Part shown: positions 1 to 6,140 of the stretch, piece after piece | How positions within the stretch are numbered: position 1 is the first letter of the stretch | Layout of the letters: each line of letters starts with the position of its first letter | NCBI GenBank assembly: GCA_023390875.1 | Contig: JAEWCA010000237.1 | Location: 1-9,024, forward strand | DNA length: 9,024 nt | DNA from: Actinomycetes bacterium | Lineage (GTDB): Bacteria; Actinomycetota; Actinomycetes; Actinomycetales; Cellulomonadaceae | Reading direction: 5' to 3' | Notes under the pieces: model-generated | Told to the model about the DNA's origin: nothing | The model's input: the letters and a program-made list of their open reading frames with translations, nothing else | Databases searched by the model: none | Made by a program: the position numbers and the translations under genes

Positions 1-131
1 GCCTCGGATCGGCCCACGGCTACACCCACACGCGCACCCTGACCCCCGGCCAGCACTCCGTCTGCGTCTACGCCATCAACGACGGGCCGGGGCAGAACAC
101 GACCCTCGGCTGCGCTGCCGTCACGTCCTGA
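1..131 (+). CDS. C-terminal end of a secreted/surface protein (partial)
   Basis: Only the last 42 codons are present, read from position 3 to the TGA at 129-131; the gene begins upstream of the window. The readable tail contains HGYTHTRTLTPGQHSV followed by CVYAINDGPGQNTTLGC and ends AAVTS. This pattern (aromatic/threonine beta-strand, PGxHxVCVYAIN, G-rich turn, LGC) is a repeat I recognise from the C-termini of exported actinobacterial proteins, where it is usually found next to cell-wall hydrolase or SpoIID-like domains. The two cysteines could pair in the oxidising exterior. The catalytic part of the protein is outside the window, so its activity cannot be named. The next gene begins about 50 bp downstream on the same strand but appears to have its own promoter. 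Confidence 0.75.
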   Translation, partial: LGSAHGYTHTRTLTPGQHSVCVYAINDGPGQNTTLGCAAVTS

Positions 132-167
132 CGTGACGGCGGCGCCGGGCCGTGCCGCCTCGACCGA

Positions 168-181
168 TAGACTCACCCCCG
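168..181 (+). promoter_or_regulatory. Putative leaderless promoter -10 (TAGACT) of the DPM1-like GT2 gene
   Basis: TAGACT at 168-173 fits the actinobacterial -10 pattern TANNNT. It is followed by exactly 7 nt (CACCCCC) and then GTG at 181, the spacing expected when transcription begins at or next to the start codon. No convincing -35 and no Shine-Dalgarno sequence precede this GTG. The same geometry (hexamer, CACGCCC, GTGC) occurs before the gene at 6140. The assignment is by pattern only. Confidence 0.5.
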
Positions 182-945
182 TGCCGAACCCCCCTCACGA
201 CCCGCGGCTGCTCGTCGTCATCCCAGCGTTCAACGAGGAGCAGACGCTCCCGCAGGTGCTCGTCGAGGTCCGTGCCGCGCTCCCCCACGCCGACGTCGTC
301 GTCGTCAGCGACGGGTCCACCGACAACACCACCGGGACCGCCCGGGCCGGCGGTGCCGCGGTGATCGACCTGCCGGTCAACCTGGGCGTCGGCGGCGCCA
401 TGCGTGCCGGCTACAAGTACGCCCTGCGGCACGACTACGACTTCGCCGTGCAGATCGACGGCGACGGTCAGCACGACCCGGCCGAGGTCGTGCGCCTCCT
501 CGACGTGCACCGCTCCGAGGGTGCGGACATCGTGATCGGCGCCCGGTTCGCCGGCGAGGGCAACTACGTCGCGCGCGGGCCGCGGCGCTGGGCGATGCGG
601 GCGCTGTCGACGACGCTCAGCAGGATCGCCCGCACCGGCCTCACGGACACGACGTCGGGCTTCAAGCTGAGCGACCGGCGGGCCATCCGGCTGTTCGCAG
701 CCAACTACCCCGCAGAGTACCTGGGCGACACGGTCGAGTCGCTCGTCATCGCGGCCCGGGCCGGCCTCGTGATCCGCCAGACCGGGGTCACGATGAGGCC
801 GCGTGCAGGCGGGACACCGTCCCACAACCCTTGGAAGGCGTTCGTGTTCCTGCTCCGCGCGCTGCTCGCGCTGCTCATCGCGCTCTCCCGTCCGACCGAG
901 CCCGTCTCGTCCGCGCCGGCCACCGAGCCGGAGGTGCTCCGGTGA
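181..945 (+). CDS. GT2 family glycosyltransferase, DPM1-like
   Basis: This 254-residue protein is a GT-A fold family 2 glycosyltransferase of the dolichol/polyprenyl-phosphate sugar synthase type. Visible motifs are the N-terminal strand LLVVIPAFNEE (10-20), VSDGSTD (42-48) for nucleotide binding, the metal-binding QIDGDGQHDP (91-100) and TSGFKLSDRRA (158-168). A hydrophobic stretch at about 220-235 near the C-terminus could sit on or in the membrane. By family knowledge such enzymes move a sugar from a nucleotide donor to a lipid phosphate or a glycan at the cytoplasmic membrane face; the sugar cannot be read here. I chose GTG at 181 over the in-frame GTG at 133 because a TANNNT box lies 7 nt before 181, and the 16 extra residues look non-conserved. 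Its stop overlaps the start of a DUF2304-like membrane protein, a common pairing that suggests joint function. Confidence 0.88.
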   Translation: MPNPPHDPRLLVVIPAFNEEQTLPQVLVEVRAALPHADVVVVSDGSTDNTTGTARAGGAAVIDLPVNLGVGGAMRAGYKYALRHDYDFAVQIDGDGQHDPAEVVRLLDVHRSEGADIVIGARFAGEGNYVARGPRRWAMRALSTTLSRIARTGLTDTTSGFKLSDRRAIRLFAANYPAEYLGDTVESLVIAARAGLVIRQTGVTMRPRAGGTPSHNPWKAFVFLLRALLALLIALSRPTEPVSSAPATEPEVLR

Positions 946-1322
946 GCGGCTACGGGCTCGCCGTCGGCATCTGCGTGGCCCTCGCGGCGGCGCTCTTCTG
1001 GCTCCTGCGCAGCCGTCGGGTGCGCGAGAAGTACGCAGCCATCTGGCTCGTGGTCGTGCTCGGCATCTGCGTCGTCGGCGCGGTCCCGGGCCTGGCGTTC
1101 TGGCTCGCGTCGGCGCTCGGCGTCGTCGCGCCGTCGAACCTGGTCTTCGCGCTCGCCATCGCCGTGCTGCTCATCGTCTGCATCCAGCTCAGCGTCGAGG
1201 TGTCGAACCTCGAGGAGGAGACACGGACGATCGCGGAGGAGCTCGCGCTGCTGCGCACCACCGTCGAGACGCACCTCACGGCTGCCGCCGGCACCGAGGA
1301 CGACCCGGCCTCGAAGGGCTGA
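942..1322 (+). CDS. DUF2304-type small membrane protein
   Basis: This 126-residue protein has three likely transmembrane helices (about 3-22, 32-54 and 62-84). A charged, probably coiled-coil cytoplasmic helix follows (about 85-112: VSNLEEETRTIAEELALL) and then a polar tail. Size, helix pattern and the RVREKYAAIWL segment after the first helix match the DUF2304 family. Members are repeatedly found beside DPM1-like GT2 genes, and their biochemical role is not established. The GTG start overlaps the upstream stop as GTGA (942-945), and GGAGG at 930-934 lies 7 nt before it, so translation is probably coupled. I infer that it anchors the GT2 enzyme or helps move its lipid-linked product. Confidence 0.82.
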   Translation: MSGYGLAVGICVALAAALFWLLRSRRVREKYAAIWLVVVLGICVVGAVPGLAFWLASALGVVAPSNLVFALAIAVLLIVCIQLSVEVSNLEEETRTIAEELALLRTTVETHLTAAAGTEDDPASKG

Positions 1323-1326
1323 GGTC

Positions 1327-1342
1327 GCCCCCGGCGCGGGGC
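1327..1342. terminator. Weak hairpin between convergent genes
   Basis: GCCCC (1327-1331) can pair with GGGGC (1338-1342) around a 6-nt loop, inside the 48-bp gap between the stop of the DUF2304-like gene (+) and the stop of the GT2-GT4 gene (-). A terminator is expected between converging genes, but there is no T-run on either side and GC-rich sequence often forms such stems by chance. Confidence 0.25.
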
Positions 1343-1370
1343 TGGGCCGAGGATGACCCCGGCGGGAGCC

Positions 1371-3869
1371 TCAGGTGCGGGGCTGCAGGCGCAGCACGCG
1401 CTTGGTGCGCCGGGCGACCTTCGAGGCGACCATGGCCACGCCGCCGTCGGCCAGATACTCGCGCACCAGCTCGAGATCGCCTCGCACGCCGCCCCACGCG
1501 GGCGGTGCGACCTTGACTCGGCTCTCGAGCTGGTCGGCGAGGTCGGGGTCGAGCAGGTCGGGCGCGCGATGCGGCTCGCGGCAGAACTCGATGAGCGGCT
1601 GCAGCGCCTGGGACCAGCGGTAGGCGGGAGCCGTCTCGCGGACGTTCTCCCGCAGTCCCTTGGACAGCGCCTCGTCGCGCAGGATCTCGGTGAGCGCCGT
1701 CGCGAGCGCGTCCACGTCGCCGGCGGGCACGACCCGTCCGAGGTCGCGCTCCTTCACGAGCGCCGCGAGCGAGTCGCCGTCCGTGCACACGATCGGCAGC
1801 GACGCCCACATGTAGTCGAGGATGCGGGTGCGGAACGAGAACGCGGTCTCGATGTGGTCGAGGTGCGTGCTCACCCCGATGTCCGACTCGAGCAGGAAGT
1901 TCTGCCGCTCGTCGTACGCGACCCACTCGTGGTTGAAGATCACGTGCGTGCCCAGCAGCCCCAGGCGCTCCGCCAGGTTGCGGGCCTGCACCGCCATGCG
2001 CATCTCCGGCACGGCCGGGTTCGGGTGCTTGACGCCCATGAACAGGAGGCGGACCTCGGGGACGTCGCCCTTCATCTTGTCGATCGCGTGGATGAGGGTC
2101 AGCGGATCGAACCAGTTGTAGATGCCACCGCCCCACAGGACGACCTTGTCGTCAGGGCCGATGCCCGGGATGACGCCCTTGACCATGGGCTTGGTCGCGA
2201 CCGGCTCGTCGTCGCCCACACCGAACGGGACGACCGCGAGCAGGTTGCCGAGCGTCTCGTCGGCGTCGTACACGGCGGGGTTGATGCGCCCGAGCGCCGC
2301 CATCTGCCCGAGCCAGAAGTCACGCTGCTTCTCCGACGCGCACATGAAGAAGTCGCCACGTCGCAGCTGCTCGTTCAGCACGGCCGTGGACGAGCGCACC
2401 ACCGAGCGGCGCCGCTTCTCGCCGAGATCGCGCGCCTGCTCGAGCTGCTCCAAGTGGAACGGATCGTAGATGTCGGCGACGACGACCTTGCGCGACGACC
2501 GCAGCACGGGGTGCTCGTGCAGCAGGAAGCCCTGGAAGATGATGACGTCCGCCCACTTCTCCAGCTTGGCCAGGTCCCGACCGTTGACGTGCCGGATCGG
2601 GAACTCCGAGCTCGTGAGGCTGCACTCCCCGGTCGTGACGAGCTGGACGTCGTGCTCGGCGGTCAGGGCCGACGCGATCTGCCACGCGCGGATCGCGGGG
2701 CCCGCCATCCGCGGCGAGAGCGTGTCGCCGGTCGCCACGAGGATCCGCCGACGCGACACGAAGGCCTCCTCGACGTCGAACGCCTTGACGACGGCGTCAT
2801 ACGACGACACGAAGCCGCGCTCCTGGATGTTCGGCTGCAGCGCCGGGCCGAACAGCGGCAGGATCTCCGCGTCGGGACGCCGGCGCGCGGCCTGGATCTC
2901 GGCGCGCTTGCGGTCGAGCTCGTGCATGTTGCGGGAGAACTCGTCGATCGCGTACGTCGAGGCCAGCGCCGTGCGCGACGCGCTCGTGAGCGGCCCCTCC
3001 TCAGGGTCGTGCCCGTGCGCGAGGTCGAGCGTCGTCGGGTCGTCTCCCCCCAGCTCGACACCACGCCGGATCGCGAGCGTCATCGCGCCCGGCAGGAACC
3101 GCGCGAGGTGCTCGTCGTCGTAGTTCTTGTAGATCGTGTACAGCGCGTTGCGCTCCAGCAGGAACTTCTCCCGCCACGAGCCGATCGAGGACATGGACGC
3201 GTGGTGCCGGTGGTAGGACACCGACGCCGGGACGTAGCGGACCCGGTACCCGAGCACCCACAGGCGCCACCCGAGGTCCACGTCCTCGAAGAACATGAAG
3301 TAGTCCTCGTCGAAGCCGCCGACGCGCTGGAACACGTCGGCCCGCATGATGAGCGAGGACCCGGTGCCGAACAGGACGTCCCGCTCGACCTCGGGGTCGG
3401 TGCCGGGTCGCTGGCCGACGCCGAGCTTGAACGCCTGGCCGTACCAGGACATCCCGGCACCGGCGAAGTCGATCGTCTCGCCGTCCCAGTCGAGGACCTT
3501 CGTCGCGACCGCGCCCACGTCCGGGCTGCGGTCGAGCACCGGGATGGCCGCTGTCAGGAAGCGGCGGTCCGGACGCGCGTCGTTGTTGATGAACGCGACG
3601 TACTCGCCGGAGCTCTTCTCGACGCCGAGGTTGCAGCCCCCGGCGAAGCCCCGGTTCGTCGACGACCGGACGACCTTGGCCTGCGGCACCGCCGCCTTGA
3701 TCCGATCGACGTCGTCACTGCCGCTCGCGTTGTCCACGACGACGAGCTCGAGCTTGTCCTCCGGCCAGTCGACGTCGGCGAAGGACCTCAGGCACGTGAT
3801 CGTGTCCTCGGCGCCCTTGTAGTTCACGACGATGATCGACACCGTCCCTGCGCGGCGCTCCTGGGCCAT
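1371..3869 (-). CDS. Two-domain glycosyltransferase: N-terminal GT2, C-terminal GT4
   Basis: The 832-residue protein carries two transferase domains. Residues 9 to about 285 form a GT-A family 2 domain with VSIIVVNY (10-17), VVVDNAS (43-49), NRGFAGGCNLG (72-82), FINNDA (93-98) and FDEDYFMFFEDVDLGWR (186-202); this set resembles rhamnosyl/galactofuranosyl-type GT2 enzymes. A charged helical linker (about 290-372) follows. Residues about 374-765 form a GT-B family 4 domain with GDTLSPRMAGPAIR (381-394), VPFGV (547-551), LWGGGIYNWFDPL (578-590) and FRTRILDYMWASLPIVCTDG (679-698). In the last motif Asp685 stands where many GT4 enzymes have the second Glu of EX7E. The C-terminus (807-832) is basic and could bind membrane. 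The ATG start is supported by GGGGGGAG 6 nt upstream. It lies downstream of the exporter genes on the same strand, so it probably extends the exported glycan with two linkages; donors are unknown. Confidence 0.9.
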   Translation of the reverse strand: MAQERRAGTVSIIVVNYKGAEDTITCLRSFADVDWPEDKLELVVVDNASGSDDVDRIKAAVPQAKVVRSSTNRGFAGGCNLGVEKSSGEYVAFINNDARPDRRFLTAAIPVLDRSPDVGAVATKVLDWDGETIDFAGAGMSWYGQAFKLGVGQRPGTDPEVERDVLFGTGSSLIMRADVFQRVGGFDEDYFMFFEDVDLGWRLWVLGYRVRYVPASVSYHRHHASMSSIGSWREKFLLERNALYTIYKNYDDEHLARFLPGAMTLAIRRGVELGGDDPTTLDLAHGHDPEEGPLTSASRTALASTYAIDEFSRNMHELDRKRAEIQAARRRPDAEILPLFGPALQPNIQERGFVSSYDAVVKAFDVEEAFVSRRRILVATGDTLSPRMAGPAIRAWQIASALTAEHDVQLVTTGECSLTSSEFPIRHVNGRDLAKLEKWADVIIFQGFLLHEHPVLRSSRKVVVADIYDPFHLEQLEQARDLGEKRRRSVVRSSTAVLNEQLRRGDFFMCASEKQRDFWLGQMAALGRINPAVYDADETLGNLLAVVPFGVGDDEPVATKPMVKGVIPGIGPDDKVVLWGGGIYNWFDPLTLIHAIDKMKGDVPEVRLLFMGVKHPNPAVPEMRMAVQARNLAERLGLLGTHVIFNHEWVAYDERQNFLLESDIGVSTHLDHIETAFSFRTRILDYMWASLPIVCTDGDSLAALVKERDLGRVVPAGDVDALATALTEILRDEALSKGLRENVRETAPAYRWSQALQPLIEFCREPHRAPDLLDPDLADQLESRVKVAPPAWGGVRGDLELVREYLADGGVAMVASKVARRTKRVLRLQPRT

Positions 3870-3875
3870 CGCTCA

Positions 3876-3883
3876 CTCCCCCC
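3876..3883 (-). promoter_or_regulatory. Strong Shine-Dalgarno site of the GT2-GT4 gene
   Basis: On the minus strand GGGGGGAG lies 6 nt before the ATG at 3869-3867. It fixes the start of the two-domain glycosyltransferase and shows that this gene is initiated independently rather than by overlap with the ATPase gene upstream. Confidence 0.65.
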
Positions 3884-3897
3884 GGCGCACGTGCGCC
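3884..3897. repeat. Perfect 14-bp palindrome GGCGCACGTGCGCC
   Basis: The two halves GGCGCAC and GTGCGCC are exact reverse complements with no spacer, and the site ends directly at the Shine-Dalgarno run of the GT2-GT4 gene. A dyad with no loop suits a dimeric DNA-binding protein better than an RNA hairpin. On the minus strand a poor -10-like TACGAG (3909-3904) lies just upstream, which would put the palindrome near a transcription start. No regulator gene is present in the window, and GC-rich palindromes can arise by chance. Confidence 0.4.
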
Positions 3898-3954
3898 TTA
3901 CCACTCGTAGTCTGCGGTCGGTTCCGAAGGTCCGCGTCGTCGGAGGACGCGACC

Positions 3955-3971
3955 CGGCCGGTCACCGGCCG
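3955..3971 (-). terminator. Strong hairpin after the wzt-like gene
   Basis: CGGCCGGT (3955-3962) and ACCGGCCG (3964-3971) are perfect inverted repeats around a single base; as RNA this gives a 7-bp all-G/C stem with a TCA or TGA triloop. It begins 1 nt past the stop codon of the ATPase gene (minus strand) and 86 nt before the next gene on that strand. It lacks a U-tract, so it may be an attenuator, an RNA-stabilising stem or an actinobacterial type of terminator. Confidence 0.45.
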
Positions 3972-3972
3972 C

Positions 3973-5172
3973 TCAGTTCTCCGGCTCGATCTTCCACGAA
4001 CCACCCAGGCTCATGACGCCGAACCTCTCGGCAGGCTCCCCCGCGAGCACGTCGAACCGCAGCGCCCGGACCTGGTGGTCGTACTGGTGCACCAGCGACG
4101 CGTCGGTGACGCCCAGGGACAGGTCGTACGTCCCCGGCAGCAGCATCAGGCGCTCCACCTCCAGGTCGACGTGCCCCTTCCCGCGGCGGACGTCCACGCG
4201 GAGGCCGGCGTCCTTCGTGTTGGGGCCCGTGACGTGCTGGCCGGTGATCGTGTGCAGGCCGATGCCGAAGACGACGTCGTCGACCTGCTTGCTCGCCTGG
4301 TAGTGCAGCCGGAACGTCGCCTTCTCACCCGTACGACCGTGCGGTGCGTCGTCGGGCCGGACGAGCTCGACCGCGTCGACCCGGACCTCGCCCGTGCCGT
4401 GCCGCAGGCCGCCCTCCGGGGCCTGGAGCTCGGTGCGCTCCTTGTGGGACGTCTCGACGTACTGGTCGACGATCTCGTTCGGCTTGCCGACCTCCATCAG
4501 CCTGCCGTGGTCGAGCCAGGCGACCTCGTCGCACATGTCGCGCATCGTGCCCAGCGCGTGGCTCACGACGACGATCGTGCGGCCCTGGTCACGGAAGTCC
4601 TTGAACTTCTCCATGCACTTGCGCTGGAACTCCTCGTCGCCGACCGCGAGCACCTCGTCGACCATGAGGATCTCCGGGTCGACGTTGATCGCCACCGAGA
4701 ACCCGAGTCGCACGTACATGCCGGACGAGTAGTTCTTCACGGGTGTGTCGATGAACTTCTCGAGCCCCGCGAAGCCGACGATCTCGTCGAAGCGACGGTT
4801 GATGTCGTTCTTGCTCAGCCCGAGGATCGAGCCGTTGAGGTAGATGTTGTCCCGCCCGGACAGCTCCGGGTGGAAGCCTGCGCCCAGCTCCAGCAGGGCT
4901 GAGACCTTCCCGTCGACCGAGACGCGGCCGCGGTCCGGGACCAGGATCCGGGCGAGCGTCTTGAGCATCGTCGACTTGCCCGAGCCGTTGTGGCCGACGA
5001 GCCCGAACGTCGTCCCGCGCGAGACGGAGAAGCTCACGTCCTGCAGCGCCCAGAACTCGTCGTAGTTCGCACGACGGCCGCGCATCATCGCGATCTTGAG
5101 CGACTGGTTGCGCTCGTGGTAGATCCGGAACCGCTTGGAGACGTTCTCGGCACGGATGACGGGGTCGGTCAC
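3973..5172 (-). CDS. wzt: Polysaccharide ABC exporter ATPase with C-terminal extension (Wzt type)
   Basis: The 399-residue protein powers export of a lipid-linked glycan together with the adjacent permease. The nucleotide-binding domain (about 5-240) has Walker A GHNGSGKST (60-68), signature SSGMY (149-153), Walker B ILMVDE (168-173) and switch His204 in VVSHA. The order and sequence (ELGAGFHPELSGRDNIYLNG, VDEVLAVGD) are typical of the Wzt/TagH/RfbE subfamily. Residues about 255-399 form a second, beta-rich domain resembling the Wzt C-terminal domain, which in O-antigen systems such as E. coli O9a binds the modified non-reducing end of the chain. The GTG start at 5172 overlaps the permease stop as GTGA and has GGAGGAG just upstream on the minus strand; an in-frame extension to 5271 lies inside the permease gene and is rejected. 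TagH of teichoic acid export is the main alternative name. Confidence 0.92.
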   Translation of the reverse strand: MTDPVIRAENVSKRFRIYHERNQSLKIAMMRGRRANYDEFWALQDVSFSVSRGTTFGLVGHNGSGKSTMLKTLARILVPDRGRVSVDGKVSALLELGAGFHPELSGRDNIYLNGSILGLSKNDINRRFDEIVGFAGLEKFIDTPVKNYSSGMYVRLGFSVAINVDPEILMVDEVLAVGDEEFQRKCMEKFKDFRDQGRTIVVVSHALGTMRDMCDEVAWLDHGRLMEVGKPNEIVDQYVETSHKERTELQAPEGGLRHGTGEVRVDAVELVRPDDAPHGRTGEKATFRLHYQASKQVDDVVFGIGLHTITGQHVTGPNTKDAGLRVDVRRGKGHVDLEVERLMLLPGTYDLSLGVTDASLVHQYDHQVRALRFDVLAGEPAERFGVMSLGGSWKIEPEN

Positions 5173-5996
5173 AGCTCCTCCGCGAGACGGGTCTCGAGAC
5201 GGCCGAAGACGCGGTTCCCCCACCACACCAGGAAGGCCGTGACGAGCACGGTGTATACGAGCGGCTGCCACGCGGGCAGCTGGCCCGAGTAGAACATGTC
5301 GCGGATCGACTCGACGATCGCCACCATCGGGTTGATGTTGTACAGCTGCTCGAGCGGCAGCCCGGACGCCCAGCTGTCACCGTCCTGGATGCCCTGGATC
5401 AGCGAGATCGGGTAGATGATCGGCGTCGCGTAGAACCAGATCTGCATGAACAGGCTCACGAAGTGCGAGACGTCGCGGAAGTAGACGTTGACGACGGACA
5501 GCATCAGAGCGAGGCCGAGCGAGAACACCGCGAGCAGCACCATGATCAGGGCGACGAGCGGGATCCACGGCAGCACGTTGACGCCGGCCACCAGGAAGAT
5601 CACCGCGAGGACGCTCATCTCGATCGCGTACGTGACGAACGCGGAGATCACGGTCGAGATGACGAGGAGCCTGCGCGGGAAGTAGGTCTTCTTGATGAGG
5701 TTCCCGTTGGCGACGAGCGCCCCCTGGCCGCCCTGGACCGCGCCGGCCATGAAGTTCCAGGTCAGCAGGCCGCACAGGAGGAACAGCGGGTAGCTGTGCA
5801 GCCCGTCGACCCCGACCGGCGGCTCGACCCGCATGATCGTCGAGAAGACGAGCGTGAAGATGACGGTCGTGGCGAGCGGGTTGATGAGCGACCACGCCCA
5901 GCCGAGCAGCGTGCCCTTGTACTTGCTCCGCAGCTCTCGTCGCACGAGGTTGACGAGCAGCTCGCGCGAATGGACGACCTCACGCGTGTCAGACAT
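5169..5996 (-). CDS. wzm: Polysaccharide ABC exporter permease (Wzm/TagG type)
   Basis: The 275-residue ABC-2 type membrane protein forms the channel through which a lipid-linked polysaccharide leaves the cytoplasm. The N-terminal amphipathic stretch RELLVNLVRRELRSKYKGT (11-29) and LGWAWSLINP (31-40) are family hallmarks. About six hydrophobic segments follow, near 37-54, 68-88, 110-135, 143-168, 178-199 and 244-262. YFRDVSHF (172-179) and FYATPIIYP (188-196) are also typical. I chose ATG at 5996 because the family pattern begins right after it and a -10-like box lies at 6067-6062, which would place the transcription start downstream of the alternative GTG at 6059. No clear Shine-Dalgarno site precedes 5996. 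The stop overlaps the ATPase start by 4 bp, so the two are made together. Whether the cargo is an O-antigen-like glycan or a teichoic acid cannot be told from the permease. Confidence 0.9.
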   Translation of the reverse strand: MSDTREVVHSRELLVNLVRRELRSKYKGTLLGWAWSLINPLATTVIFTLVFSTIMRVEPPVGVDGLHSYPLFLLCGLLTWNFMAGAVQGGQGALVANGNLIKKTYFPRRLLVISTVISAFVTYAIEMSVLAVIFLVAGVNVLPWIPLVALIMVLLAVFSLGLALMLSVVNVYFRDVSHFVSLFMQIWFYATPIIYPISLIQGIQDGDSWASGLPLEQLYNINPMVAIVESIRDMFYSGQLPAWQPLVYTVLVTAFLVWWGNRVFGRLETRLAEEL

Positions 5997-6061
5997 GATG
6001 CCCAACGGACAGTTCCGATCGAGAGGGACGGCGACTCGGCGTATGCCGGGCGCGGTCACCG

Positions 6062-6067
6062 AGGATA
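6062..6067 (-). promoter_or_regulatory. Putative -10 box (TATCCT) for the exporter operon
   Basis: On the minus strand TATCCT at 6067-6062 is the best -10 match in the divergent intergenic region. Transcription would start near 6055, giving a leader of about 60 nt before the permease ATG at 5996. No clear -35 is visible at the expected distance. Confidence 0.4.
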
Positions 6068-6081
6068 CACAGCCGACAGGA

Positions 6082-6098
6082 CGGACCCCGCCCGTCCG
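6082..6098. repeat. Inverted repeat in the divergent intergenic region
   Basis: CGGAC (6082-6086) and GTCCG (6094-6098) are exact inverted repeats separated by CCCGCCC. The site lies between the putative -10 boxes of the exporter operon (minus) and the GT4 gene (plus), where an operator could act on both. The arms are short, so chance occurrence in this GC-rich sequence is quite possible. Confidence 0.25.
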
Positions 6099-6126
6099 GA
6101 TCGCGGCCTCGGCGGAACCTCCGTGA

Positions 6127-6139
6127 GAGCATCACGCCC

Positions 6140-6140
<1 letters not shown>
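6127..6140 (+). promoter_or_regulatory. Putative leaderless promoter element (GAGCAT) of the GT4 gene
   Basis: GAGCAT at 6127-6132 keeps the A2 and T6 of the TANNNT consensus and is followed by 7 nt (CACGCCC) and then GTG at 6140. This copies the arrangement before the GT2 gene at 181 (TAGACT, CACCCCC, GTGC). No Shine-Dalgarno sequence precedes the GTG, which agrees with a leaderless message. The T-to-G change at hexamer position 1 weakens the case. Confidence 0.35.

Noticed and set aside
133..180. An earlier GTG start at 133 for the first GT2 gene
   Set aside because: The TAGACT box at 168-173 would lie inside the gene, and the extra 16 residues (TAAPGRAASTDRLTP) show no family similarity; GTG at 181 fits both promoter spacing and the conserved N-terminus.
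1276..2136. A 286-codon - strand frame overlapping the 3' part of the GT2-GT4 gene in another frame
   Set aside because: Arg/Ala/Gly/Pro-rich frame-shifted reading of the GT4 domain. The true frame continues without interruption to 1371, so there is no frameshift to explain.
1353..4016. An 887-codon open frame on the + strand, antisense to the GT2-GT4 gene
   Set aside because: Its translation is dominated by Arg, Val, Asp, His and Leu with no recognisable motif, and it exactly shadows a gene with clear GT2 and GT4 signatures. Long antisense frames are expected where codons end in G or C.
3832..4902. A 356-codon + strand frame across the ATPase gene
   Set aside because: Antisense shadow of wzt; low-complexity composition and no family motif.
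5997..6059. An N-terminal extension of the permease starting at GTG 6059
   Set aside because: The extra 21 residues lie before the typical family start, and the putative -10 at 6067-6062 would start transcription inside this segment.
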